Positions 18,412 through 28,165 of a stretch of 51,756 nt of DNA are shown here, piece after piece (the first letter of the stretch is position 1; each line of letters starts with the position of its first letter). A program made the position numbers and the translations under genes. This DNA comes from Lichenicola sp964658455 (GTDB taxonomy: Bacteria; Pseudomonadota; Alphaproteobacteria; Acetobacterales; Acetobacteraceae): assembly GCA_964658455.1 (NCBI GenBank), contig CAZZZA010000007.1, forward strand, positions 1 to 51,756, written 5' to 3'. The notes under the pieces were generated by a model, which was not told where the DNA came from, searched no databases, and saw nothing but the letters and a program-made list of their open reading frames with translations.

Positions 18412-18622
18412 CAATGATCTCCTTGCGCTATCGGCGGCTGCGGAACGCGGCCAGTGAACAACACCATGGAATACGCCGAACGAGGCATTTTGTTGGCGGT
18501 AGTATGGTGCTAGCGCGTTAGAGGCAGTGGTGCGGTCTCGTCAAGCAGCCGTCGGTGCCGGCAATCCGGGGTCGGGCGGGCCGTGGCCGGGATATGGATA
18601 CGTAGAGAGGCAAAAGGATCGC

Positions 18623-20470
<1,848 letters not shown>

Positions 20471-20579
20471 GCCGCGACCGGCCATGGACCGGACAATCCG
20501 GACCCGGATCGATCGGTTCGCGGCCCGGCCAGCGTGTGCAAACAGCCACAGTTCGACATCCAAAAAACGTCAACGCCAC

Positions 20580-20609
20580 TTGAACCTTTCTTTCTTCCGC
20601 CAGTTTAGT
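20580..20609 (+). promoter_or_regulatory. Putative promoter of the GntR-gene leader
   Basis: TTGAAC (20580-20585) and TTTAGT (20604-20609) are separated by 18 nt, each 4 of 6 to the sigma-70 consensus, in an AT-rich patch that stands out from the surrounding sequence. Transcription would start near 20616 and give a leader of about 160 nt containing the 60-nt hairpin. Prediction only. Confidence 0.35.
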
Positions 20610-20638
20610 CAAAAGTCAGCAACATTTGGAAAACGATG

Positions 20639-20698
20639 AAACGCGCTCTCAAGGCGCCGCAAGCCCGCTGGAGGGTTCGGCTGCCGTGGAGCGCGTTT
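20639..20698 (+). other. Sixty-nucleotide imperfect stem-loop in the GntR leader
   Basis: AAACGCGCTC (20639-20648) pairs perfectly with GAGCGCGTTT (20689-20698). Inside, GGCGCCG (20653-20659) pairs with CGGC-T-GCC (20778-side of loop at 20678-20685) with one bulge, and AA-G-CCC (20661-20666) pairs with GGGTT (20673-20677) around a six-base loop. The right arm runs into TTTTGTCT. It lies in a 304-nt gene-free region (20471-20774) whose remaining sequence holds only the putative promoter. It could be an attenuator, a small RNA or a protein-binding site. Confidence 0.5.
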
Positions 20699-20774
20699 TG
20701 TCTCGTGGAGGATGCTAAACGTCGTGGATAGTTTTGGAGCCGAGGGCGTAACGGAACGCCCGGAGAATGACACC

Positions 20775-21467
20775 ATGTCGGACCAAGCCAGCGACGGCAC
20801 CGATATCGCTCCCGCGCTCGAACAACCACGCGAAAGCCTCAGCCAGCGCGCCTACTGCACGATCCGGCACGCCCTGATCACCAGCGACCTGCGCCCCGGC
20901 CACCGCCTGATCCTGCGTCCGCTGGCCCAGGAGCTGAACCTCAGCCCGACCCCGGTGCGCGAGGCGCTGCTGCGGCTGGTCTCGGAGCAGGCGCTGGCGC
21001 TGGACGAGCGCGGCTCGGCGATGGTGCCGATCACCACCCGGGAGGATTTCCTCGAACTGCTGGAGATGCGCGCCGTGCTCGAGGCGCAGGCCGCCGAGCG
21101 CGCCGTGCGGTTCGCCAACGACGCCCAGATAGAGGAGATAGTGGCCTGCAACGCGCCCTGCATGACCACCTACGAGCGCAACGAGCACGCGGCGATGCTG
21201 CATGCCAACGTCTCGTTCCACCGTGCGATCTGCAGGGCCGGCCGCTCGCACCTGCTGCAGCGGACCCTCGAAGGCCTGTGGATGCGGCTGGGACCGGTCT
21301 ACTCGCTGTGCATAGACAAGACGCTGCCGGACATGAGCGAAACCGGCCATCCGCACCTCCAGCTGATTGCGGCGCTGCGCGACAGGAACGTGCTCGCGGC
21401 CAGGGCGGCCGCGACCAACGACGTGCAGCAGGGCGACCGGGCGCTCCGGCCGTACCTGGTCGCCTAG
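20775..21467 (+). CDS. GntR-family transcriptional regulator with FCD domain
   Basis: A 230-residue FadR-subfamily regulator. Winged helix at about residues 20-85 (SQRAYCTIRHALITSDLRPG, then LSPTPVREALLRL as recognition helix) and an all-helical FCD ligand-binding domain after it; the metal-binding histidines expected in FCD appear in HANVSFHRAI and in the later GHPHLQLI. Such regulators sense small carboxylates and often repress nearby genes, but no clear target gene adjoins it. ATG 20775 has GGAGA 8 nt upstream; ATG 20712 has its purine tract abutting the codon and is less likely. Its TAG shares CTAG with the minE stop. Confidence 0.88.
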   Translation: MSDQASDGTDIAPALEQPRESLSQRAYCTIRHALITSDLRPGHRLILRPLAQELNLSPTPVREALLRLVSEQALALDERGSAMVPITTREDFLELLEMRAVLEAQAAERAVRFANDAQIEEIVACNAPCMTTYERNEHAAMLHANVSFHRAICRAGRSHLLQRTLEGLWMRLGPVYSLCIDKTLPDMSETGHPHLQLIAALRDRNVLAARAAATNDVQQGDRALRPYLVA

Positions 21468-21820
21468 GGTCCGGTCGGCAGCGTCCTGGTGCCGCTGGCC
21501 GGGTCGGTCTTGTCGTCCGGCTTGAGGGTCGCGGGCTTTGCAGCGGCTGCCGGCTTCTTGACCAGCTGCGGCACCTCGATGTCGATCTCCAGGGTGGAGA
21601 CGGCGGCGCCGCGGTCGAGCTTGATCTGCACCTTGTCGCGGTCGATCGGCACGTGCCGGGCGATCACGTCGAGGATCTCCTCGCGCAGCTTGGCGATCAG
21701 CTCGGATTGTCCCTCGCCGGCGCCGCCATGCGCGCGCTCGTGGGCCAGCAGGATCTGCAGACGGTCGCGCGCGACCGGGGCGGAGCCGCGCTTGGCGAAC
21801 AGCTGCGAGAGAAAGCTCAT
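21464..21820 (-). CDS. minE: Cell division topological specificity factor MinE
   Basis: A 118-residue MinE. The N-terminal membrane-targeting helix is MSFLSQLFAK, followed by the MinD-contact region (ARDRLQILLAHERAHG) and the dimeric anti-MinCD beta domain up to about residue 85. It stimulates MinD ATPase and drives pole-to-pole oscillation so that FtsZ rings form at mid-cell. A low-complexity tail of about 30 residues rich in Lys, Ala and Pro extends past the usual C terminus. Start overlaps the minD stop by 4 nt (ATGA), giving translational coupling. Confidence 0.95.
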   Translation of the reverse strand: MSFLSQLFAKRGSAPVARDRLQILLAHERAHGGAGEGQSELIAKLREEILDVIARHVPIDRDKVQIKLDRGAAVSTLEIDIEVPQLVKKPAAAAKPATLKPDDKTDPASGTRTLPTGP

Positions 21821-22632
21821 GCCATCCTCCAGTTGAACAGCTTGGCGAACAGGCCCTTGCGGTCAGACGGCACGCTCATGTCCAGGGTCTCGCCGCGCAG
21901 GCGCTTGACCGCGTCGAAATAGGCCCGCGCCGGCGCGCTCTCGGGCGCGTTCAGCGTCACCGGCGCGCCGAGGTTCGACGCCCGCAGCACCTCCTCGCTC
22001 TCCGGGATGATGCCGATCAGCGGGATCGACAGGATCTCCAGCACGTCCTCGACCCGGAGCATCTCGCCGCGCGCCGCGCGCGCCGGATCGTAGCGCGTCA
22101 GCAGCAGGTGCTTGGCCAGCTTCTCGCCGGCCTTGGCCTTGGCGGTGGTGCTGTCCAGCAGGCCGATGATGCGGTCGCTGTCGCGCACCGAGCTGACCTC
22201 AGGGTTGGTGACCACCACCGCCTCGTCGGCGTGATACATCGCCAGCTGCGCGCCGCGCTCGATCCCGGCCGGGCTGTCGCAGACGATCCAGTCGAACTTC
22301 TCGCGCAGCTCCTCGATCACCCTGGCGACGCCGTCGGCGGTCAGCGCGTCCTTGTCCCTGGTCTGGCTGGCCGGCAGGATCGACAGGGTCTCGATCCGCT
22401 TGTCACGGATCAGCGCCTGCGCCAGCTTGGCGTCGCCCTGCACCACGTTGATCAGGTCGAACACCACCCGGCGTTCGGCGCCCATCACCAGGTCGAGGTT
22501 GCGCAGCCCGACATCGAAATCGACCACCACCACGGTCTGGTTGCCCTGCGCCAGCGCCGCGCCGAGGGCGGCGGTGGAGGTGGTCTTGCCGACGCCGCCC
22601 TTGCCAGAAGTGACGACCAGTACTTTGCCCAT
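21817..22632 (-). CDS. minD: Septum site-determining ATPase MinD
   Basis: A 271-residue ParA/MinD ATPase. The deviant Walker A is GKGGVGKTT (residues 10-18, with the signature lysine at 11), switch II is around VCDSPAGIERGA, and the C-terminal amphipathic membrane helix is KGLFAKLFNW. ATP-bound MinD dimers bind the membrane and recruit MinC; MinE releases them. AAGGG lies 8 nt before the ATG. It sits 72 nt downstream of minC and overlaps minE. Confidence 0.97.
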   Translation of the reverse strand: MGKVLVVTSGKGGVGKTTSTAALGAALAQGNQTVVVVDFDVGLRNLDLVMGAERRVVFDLINVVQGDAKLAQALIRDKRIETLSILPASQTRDKDALTADGVARVIEELREKFDWIVCDSPAGIERGAQLAMYHADEAVVVTNPEVSSVRDSDRIIGLLDSTTAKAKAGEKLAKHLLLTRYDPARAARGEMLRVEDVLEILSIPLIGIIPESEEVLRASNLGAPVTLNAPESAPARAYFDAVKRLRGETLDMSVPSDRKGLFAKLFNWRMA

Positions 22633-22704
22633 GCGGCGACCCTTCCCATACGGGGTGGCCGGCGTAGCGCGAATGACCGCGACTCCGAGCCACGCCGTTG
22701 CGTG

Positions 22705-23436
22705 TCAGTCAAGCGGTAACAGCAGCAGACGTTCCCCGTCGAGACGCACCTGCACCGGCCGGCCACGATGCGCGTCCGGAATGTCCTCCGCCGTCATGTA
22801 GAGCCCGCCGATCGCGATCAGCTCGGCGTTCAGGCGCGTGCACATGATCCGCCCGGCGGCGCTGCCGCCGGCGCCAGCGAAGGCGCGCCCGCGCAGGGTG
22901 CCGTAGATATGCACCGAGCCGCCGGCCGAGACCTCGGCGCCGGAGGCGACCGAGCCCAGCACCACCACGTCGCCATCCGGGAACGACACGGTCTGGCCGG
23001 ACCGCACCGGCTCGTCGATCACCAGCGAGGCGGCGCACGGGTCGGGCGGGGGCGGGGGCGCCTGCTCCGGCACCTCGATCGCGCCGATCGCGCGGCCGCC
23101 GGCATAGCCCTGCGGCCAGACCCAGTCCGCGGTCGCCGGCCATGCCGGGTCCGCGCCCTCGATCTCGATCAGCCGGATGCCGCGTTCCAGCAGCGCCGGC
23201 ACCAGCCGGTCCAGCCCGTCATCGCCCTCGCTCAACAGGGCGCATTCCAGGATCACCGGCTTGGCAGCGAAGAACGCGGCGGACCGGGCGATCTGCTGGT
23301 CGAGCGCGGTCAGCCAGTCGGCAAGCGGCGGTTCCGGCGAAAGCACCAGCGCCATGAACGAGCGGCCGCGCACGCGGATCTGCGGCAGCGGGCGCGGTTC
23401 GGCGGATCGGGCGTCTGGTTGGGCTGGGTCTGACAA
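22705..23436 (-). CDS. minC: Septum site-determining protein MinC
   Basis: A 243-residue FtsZ inhibitor. The N-terminal domain (about 18-110, beginning IRVRGRSFMALVL) antagonises FtsZ; a proline-rich linker near residues 125-133 (PEQAPPPPPDP) leads to the C-terminal right-handed beta-helix with LVIDEPVRSGQ, GDVVVLGSVASGAEV and RIMCTRLNAELIAIGG, which dimerises and binds MinD. It is the first gene of minC-minD-minE and diverges from an FzlA-like gene 105 nt away. Confidence 0.95.
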   Translation of the reverse strand: MSDPAQPDARSAEPRPLPQIRVRGRSFMALVLSPEPPLADWLTALDQQIARSAAFFAAKPVILECALLSEGDDGLDRLVPALLERGIRLIEIEGADPAWPATADWVWPQGYAGGRAIGAIEVPEQAPPPPPDPCAASLVIDEPVRSGQTVSFPDGDVVVLGSVASGAEVSAGGSVHIYGTLRGRAFAGAGGSAAGRIMCTRLNAELIAIGGLYMTAEDIPDAHRGRPVQVRLDGERLLLLPLD

Positions 23437-23541
23437 GCGGCGCTGGCCTCGGTTCGGGTCCGCCGAGCATGCACGCAGAGCCGCACGGCATCAAACCGGC
23501 CGCTCTGGCACCGGGCGGCGGGATGAAATAGCGTGCCGGCC

Positions 23542-24210
23542 ATGCGAATCCTCTACCATTTTCCGCTCTCGCCGTTCTCGCGCAAGGTGCGGCTGATCCT
23601 GGCCGAGAAGCGGCTGCCGTTCGAACTCAAGATCGAGAAAGTCTGGGAGCGCCGAACGGAGTATCTCGATCTCAACCCGGCCGGCACGGTGCCGATGCTG
23701 ATCGAGGAGAACGGGCTGTCGATCCCCGACTCGTCGGTGATCTGCGAGTATCTCGAGGAGGCCTATCCCGACACGCCGCTGCTCGGCCGCACCCTGGCCG
23801 AGCGGGTCGAGGTGCGCCGTCTCACCGCCTGGTTCGACGGCAAGTTCCACAACGAGGTCACGCGCAACCTGCTGGGCGAGAAATACCTCAAGCGTCTCAC
23901 CGGCCGGGGCAACCCGGACGCCACCGCGCTGCGCGCCGGCTACGCCAACATCCGCTACCATCTGGACTATATCGGCTGGCTCGCGGAGACCCGGAAATGG
24001 CTCGCCGGACCGGCGCTGAGCCAGGCCGATTTCGCCGCCGCGGCGCAGCTCTCGTCCCTGGACTATATCGGCGACGTCGACTGGAGCATCAGCCCGGCGA
24101 CCAAGGACTGGTACGCCAAGGTCAAGTCGCGCCCCTGCTTCCGCTCGATCCTGAACGACCGCGTCACCGGCATGAACCCGCCCGAGCATTACGGCGATCT
24201 CGATTTCTGA
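23542..24210 (+). CDS. fzlA: Glutathione-transferase-fold protein, probable FtsZ-binding FzlA
   Basis: A 222-residue GST-fold protein: thioredoxin-like N-terminal domain (LSPFSRKVRLILAEK, then the cis-Pro NPAGTVPML and DSSVICEYLEEAYP) and a helical C-terminal domain. Features that I recall from Caulobacter FzlA are present: WERR after the first helix-strand, GNPD, YHLDYIGWLAE, LSSLDYIGDVDW and the closing PPEHYGDLDF tail, the part reported to matter for function. FzlA binds FtsZ filaments and promotes constriction rather than conjugating glutathione. Location beside minCDE supports a division role. A generic GST is the alternative. ATG 23542 matches the usual N terminus better than GTG 23533. 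Confidence 0.75.
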   Translation: MRILYHFPLSPFSRKVRLILAEKRLPFELKIEKVWERRTEYLDLNPAGTVPMLIEENGLSIPDSSVICEYLEEAYPDTPLLGRTLAERVEVRRLTAWFDGKFHNEVTRNLLGEKYLKRLTGRGNPDATALRAGYANIRYHLDYIGWLAETRKWLAGPALSQADFAAAAQLSSLDYIGDVDWSISPATKDWYAKVKSRPCFRSILNDRVTGMNPPEHYGDLDF

Positions 24211-24232
24211 GCGTGCGCCCCTCGCCGCCGAT

Positions 24233-25393
24233 GTGGTGATCCTCGGCGCCGGCGCCGCCGGGCTGATGGCGGCGATCGCCGCCGGGCGTCGCGGCCGACG
24301 GGTGCTGGTGCTCGACCATGCAGCCGAGGCCGGGCTCAAAATCGTCATCTCCGGCGGCGGGCGCTGCAACTTCACCAACCTCAACTGCAGCCCGGACCGC
24401 TTCCTGTCATCGAACCGGCATTTCGCCCGGTCGGCGCTGGCGCGCTACCAGCCGGCCGATTTCCTGGCGCTGGTGGAGCGGCATCGCATCGCCTGGCACG
24501 AGAAGACGCTGGGCCAGCTGTTCTGCGACGGCTCGGCGCGGCAGATCGTCGCCATGCTGCGCGCGGAATGCGACGCCGCCGGGGTGCAGTGCCGCCTTGG
24601 CTGCCGCGTCACCGCGATCGACCGCGGCGAGCGGTTCCGCATCGACACCGACCAGGGCGCCATCCTCGCCGAGAGCCTGATCGTCGCCACCGGCGGCCCG
24701 TCGATCCCGAAGCTGGGCGCCACCGGCTTCGCCTACGAGATCGCCCGCCGCTTCGAGGTGCCGCTGACCGAGATCGCGCCGGCGCTGGTGCCGTTCACCT
24801 TCGCCGGCGCCGCGCAGGAGGCGATGCGCGCGCTCGCCGGCGTGTCGCTGCCGGTGATCGCGCGCTGCGGCAAGGCGGCGTTCGCCGAGGCGATGCTGTT
24901 CACCCATCGCGGCCTGTCGGGCCCGGCGCTGCTGCAGCTCTCCTCTTACTGGAGCGGCGGCGCCGAGATCCGCCTCGATCTGGCGCCCGGCCTGGACCTG
25001 CCCGCCTGGCTGGACGCGCGGCGGCGGAGCCGGGGCAAGTCCGAACTGCCCGGCATCCTGGGCGAGATCCTGCCGCAGCGGCTGGCGCATGCGGTGGCCC
25101 AGGAACAGGCGGCGAGCGGTCCGCTGGGCGGGCTGTCGCGGCCGCTGCTGACCAGGGTGGCGCAGCGCCTGTCGGACTGGCGCCTGTCGCCCACCGGCAC
25201 CGAGGGCTACGCCAAGGCCGAGGTCACGCGCGGCGGCATCGACACCAGGGCGTTGTCCTCCAAGACCATGCAGGTCGAGCGGGTGCCGGGCCTGTTCTTC
25301 ATCGGCGAGGCGGTCGACGTCACCGGCTGGCTGGGCGGCTACAATTTCCAGTGGGCGTGGTCGAGCGGCTGGGTGGCCGGCAACGCCGCCTGA
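24233..25393 (+). CDS. HI0933/BaiN-family FAD-dependent oxidoreductase
   Basis: A 386-residue flavoprotein. The dinucleotide-binding GAGAAGLMAAI starts at residue 5, followed by the family-typical KIVISGGGRCNFTN, then VATGGPSIPKLGATG, and the C-terminal TRGGIDTRALSSKTM and GEAVDVTGWLGGYNFQWA. The substrate of this family is poorly known. GTG 24233 is the only canonical start in frame, leaving a very short strand before the GxGxxG; the open frame continues to 24176 without ATG/GTG/TTG. It follows the FzlA-like gene by 22 nt. Confidence 0.85.
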   Translation: MVILGAGAAGLMAAIAAGRRGRRVLVLDHAAEAGLKIVISGGGRCNFTNLNCSPDRFLSSNRHFARSALARYQPADFLALVERHRIAWHEKTLGQLFCDGSARQIVAMLRAECDAAGVQCRLGCRVTAIDRGERFRIDTDQGAILAESLIVATGGPSIPKLGATGFAYEIARRFEVPLTEIAPALVPFTFAGAAQEAMRALAGVSLPVIARCGKAAFAEAMLFTHRGLSGPALLQLSSYWSGGAEIRLDLAPGLDLPAWLDARRRSRGKSELPGILGEILPQRLAHAVAQEQAASGPLGGLSRPLLTRVAQRLSDWRLSPTGTEGYAKAEVTRGGIDTRALSSKTMQVERVPGLFFIGEAVDVTGWLGGYNFQWAWSSGWVAGNAA

Positions 25394-25405
25394 GCGATGG
25401 CCGGT

Positions 25406-26302
25406 TCAGCCCGGGACCCTGGGCTTGCGCCGCGGCCGCTGCAGCGATTCCTGCACCACCGTCGCCACCAGCGATCCGGCCCGGTCGTAGATCAGGCCGC
25501 GCGACAGGCCGGTGCCGTTGAAGGCGGACGGGCTGTCGAAATCGAACAGCATCCAGTCGCCGGTGCGGCACGGGCGGTGGAACCACATCGCATGGTCCAG
25601 GCTGGCGATCATCATGTCCGGGTTCGGCAGGATCACCTGATGGCGCACCACCGCGGCGCTGCTCAGCCAGTGGTCGCTCATCCAGGCCAGGATCTGCTGG
25701 TTGAGCGCCGGATCGGCGATGTCGGCGGCACTCGGCACCCTGAACCACAGCCGCAGCCGGCTGTCGGCCTGCGCGCTGAGCAGCCGTTCCGGCTCGACCG
25801 GCTTGACCTCGATGGTGGCGTTCAGCCGGCTGAGCAGCGACTTGGCGATGTCGGTATCGAAGGTCGCCGACAGCGCCAGCAGATCCTCCAGCGCCTCCGG
25901 CGGCGACACGTCCGGCGGCGGCAGCTGGTGGTCCCAGCCCGGCTCGTCGGCGTGGAACGAGCACTCCATGTGGAAGATCGTCTCCGCCCCCTGGGTGCCG
26001 GTGACGCGCCGGGTGGTGAAGGAGCGTCCGTCACGGGTGCGCTCGACCCGGTAGCGCACCGGCTCGCTGCCGATGCCGGGACGCAGGAAATAGCCGTGCA
26101 TCGAGTGCAGCGAACGGTCCCGCACCGTGGCGCTGGCCGCCGCCAGCGACTGCCCCAGCACCTGGCCGCCGAACACCGCCTGGTTGATGTTCATCTGGTT
26201 GGAGCGGGCGACGAAGCAGTCGGTGCCATCGGGCTCGACCCGCAGCAGGGTCTCGATGGCGGTCTGGTCCCACATGGTGACGGCGTTGTACGGCGAGTTC
26301 AT
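25406..26302 (-). CDS. tesB: Acyl-CoA thioesterase II
   Basis: A 298-residue TesB-type double hot-dog thioesterase that releases free fatty acids from acyl-CoA. N-terminal hot-dog: FGGQVLGQSLAAA and MHGYFLRPG; linker about 115-160; C-terminal hot-dog with the catalytic Asp candidate in SLDHAMWFHRP, then WMLFDFDSPSA and the terminal GSLVATVVQESL segment that supplies the catalytic Gln. ATG 26302 is used; ATG at MWDQ nine residues later is possible. Convergent with the preceding flavoprotein. Confidence 0.92.
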   Translation of the reverse strand: MNSPYNAVTMWDQTAIETLLRVEPDGTDCFVARSNQMNINQAVFGGQVLGQSLAAASATVRDRSLHSMHGYFLRPGIGSEPVRYRVERTRDGRSFTTRRVTGTQGAETIFHMECSFHADEPGWDHQLPPPDVSPPEALEDLLALSATFDTDIAKSLLSRLNATIEVKPVEPERLLSAQADSRLRLWFRVPSAADIADPALNQQILAWMSDHWLSSAAVVRHQVILPNPDMMIASLDHAMWFHRPCRTGDWMLFDFDSPSAFNGTGLSRGLIYDRAGSLVATVVQESLQRPRRKPRVPG

Positions 26303-26364
26303 CGCCGCAAGGTGACAGGAGCCGGCAACAGCGGCAAGAACGCGAAACGCACGCCGCGCGCCGG

Positions 26365-27204
26365 CTATCGCGCGTCCGGGCCGGCATCGAGCAGCGCCAG
26401 ATCCTGCTGCGCCAGGTCGGCCTCGTGCGTATCCGGCGACACCGCCAGCACCCGGCTCCAGTCGGTGCGGGCGCCGTCCAGGTCGCCGGCCCGCTCGCGC
26501 AGGATGCCGCGTTCGAGCAGCGCCGCCGGCTCGTCCGGCTCCAGCCGGCAGGCGCGGTCGATGTCGGTGCGCGCCTGCTGCAGCGCGCCGGTCTCGCGCA
26601 GCGCCGCGGCGCGGACGATCAGCGCGTCGATGCGGTCCGGATGCGCGGCCAGCACCGGCGACAGGTCGGCGATGGTCAGCGCCGGACGGTGCGCCGCCAG
26701 CGCCGCGCGCCCATGCTCGATGGCGCTGTCGGTCCCGGGGTCGAGCGCCAGCGCCAGCCCGGCCGATTCCAGCGCCAGATCGGGTTTCGCCGCCAGCAGC
26801 CAGGCATGGGTGGCCTCGTCGGCGAGCATCGCCCGCCGCGCCGCCGGCAGGGTGGCGGTCTGCGACAGCGAATCCAGGGTTCTCGCCCCCGCTTCCGGGT
26901 CGCCGGAGGCGATCGCGGCCAGCGCCCCGCACCGCGCCGCCTGGTCGGCGCCGCCATGCCGCGCCCATTCCGCCGCCAGGTCCGCCGCCGAGGCCGGATC
27001 GTCGGCCACCATCGACAGGCAGCCGGCGCCGGTCGCGTCGCCCTGCGCCGGCGGCGGCCGGGCCGGATCGAGGCGTGCCAGACGCTGCCGGTTTGCGGCA
27101 TGATGCAGGCCGTCGCGTCCCGTATCGTGCGCGGGGGCCGCCTGTATGCATCGGGGGGCTGCCGCCAGCATCAGGCCGCACAGGAGGGTCGGGGCATGTT
27201 TCAT
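26365..27204 (-). CDS. Exported tetratricopeptide-repeat protein
   Basis: A 279-residue protein with an N-terminal signal peptide (MKHAPTLLCGLMLAAAP). The rest is helical with degenerate TPR units; the clearest are around residues 155-255 (repeats carrying Ala/Leu at A-helix positions, for example ALIVRAAALRETGALQQA and PAALLERGILRERAGDLDGA). It presumably mediates protein contacts in the periplasm. No partner is indicated by context; tesB lies 62 nt downstream on the same strand. Confidence 0.75.
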   Translation of the reverse strand: MKHAPTLLCGLMLAAAPRCIQAAPAHDTGRDGLHHAANRQRLARLDPARPPPAQGDATGAGCLSMVADDPASAADLAAEWARHGGADQAARCGALAAIASGDPEAGARTLDSLSQTATLPAARRAMLADEATHAWLLAAKPDLALESAGLALALDPGTDSAIEHGRAALAAHRPALTIADLSPVLAAHPDRIDALIVRAAALRETGALQQARTDIDRACRLEPDEPAALLERGILRERAGDLDGARTDWSRVLAVSPDTHEADLAQQDLALLDAGPDAR

Positions 27205-27293
27205 CGCAATCCGGGCATTGTGCCCCGTTCGGCGGCGGTGCGGTCAAGCATTCACGGCGGCCGTTGCGCGAACGTGATGGGGAGCGCCAGGCG

Positions 27294-28157
27294 GTGAGCG
27301 AGGCCGTGCTGCCGCCGCATCTGCTGATCCTGGGGCTGGGCTATTCCGCGACCGCGGTGGCGTTGCAGGCGCTCCGGGCCGGTTTCCTGGTCACCGGCAC
27401 CAGCCGCGCGACGCGGCCGGCGGCGCTGCCGGGGGTCTCGATCGTCACCCCTGACGAGGCCGCCGATCGGCTGGGATCGGCGACGCACTGGCTCGCCAGC
27501 GCGCCGCCCGACGATGACGGCGACCCGTTCGTCACCCGTCACCGGCATCTGATGCTGCTGCATCGGCCGGCCTGGATCGGCTATTTCTCCACCACAGGCC
27601 TATATGGCGACCGCGCCGGCGGCTGGGTGGACGAGACCAGCGCCCCGGCCCCCGCCGGCCCGCGCGGCCGCCGCCGCCTGCTGGCGGAACGACAATGGGC
27701 GGAGGTCGCCGACGCCACCGACGCCCGTTACGACATCCTGCGCCTGGCCGGCATCTACGGTCCCGGACGCAGCGTGTTCGACGCGCTGCGGGCCGGCCAG
27801 AGCCGCCGCATCATCGCCCCCGGCCATGCGTTCGGCCGCATCCATCGCGACGACATCGCCGGCGCCACCCTGGCGGCGATGACCGCCGGGCCGTCACGCC
27901 GGGTCCTCAACCTCGCCGACGACCTGCCGGCGGAAAGTGCCGAGGTGATCGCCCACGCGGCAGCGCTGCTGGGCGTGCCGCCGCCGCCCGAGGTGCCGCT
28001 GGAGCAGGCGCTGGCGACGATGAGCCCGATGGGCCGCAGTTTCTGGGCCGAGAACCGCAAGGTCTCCAGTGCGCTGACCCGGCAGGCGCTGGGTCGCGAC
28101 TGGACCTATCCGACCTACCGCGAGGGGCTGGCGGCGATCCTGGCCGAGGAGGGCTGA
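27294..28157 (+). CDS. NAD(P)-dependent epimerase/dehydratase-like SDR (YeeZ-type)
   Basis: A 287-residue atypical extended SDR. The Rossmann motif is LILGLGYSATAVA near residues 10-22, the active-site region has FSTTGLYGDRAGGWVDE (Tyr of YGD in place of a clear YxxxK), and LRLAGIYGPGRS and RIHRDDIAGA are typical of nucleotide-sugar-epimerase relatives. Substrate unknown. GTG 27294 is chosen; upstream in-frame sequence does not look conserved and overlaps the divergent TPR gene. Ends 9 nt from the convergent hydrolase. Confidence 0.8.
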   Translation: MSEAVLPPHLLILGLGYSATAVALQALRAGFLVTGTSRATRPAALPGVSIVTPDEAADRLGSATHWLASAPPDDDGDPFVTRHRHLMLLHRPAWIGYFSTTGLYGDRAGGWVDETSAPAPAGPRGRRRLLAERQWAEVADATDARYDILRLAGIYGPGRSVFDALRAGQSRRIIAPGHAFGRIHRDDIAGATLAAMTAGPSRRVLNLADDLPAESAEVIAHAAALLGVPPPPEVPLEQALATMSPMGRSFWAENRKVSSALTRQALGRDWTYPTYREGLAAILAEEG

Positions 28158-28165
28158 GCCCCGGC

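Noticed and set aside
18462..18509. Imperfect dyad (CACCAT / ATGGTG with CGCC / GGCG inside) between the GT4 and ABC exporter genes
   Set aside because: Only about 10 of 15 positions pair and no promoter element fits around it; too weak to call as an operator.
24176..24232. Possible upstream non-canonical start (ATT 24203) for the HI0933-type flavoprotein
   Set aside because: GTG 24233 is canonical and already includes the whole FAD-binding motif, so a rare start is not needed.
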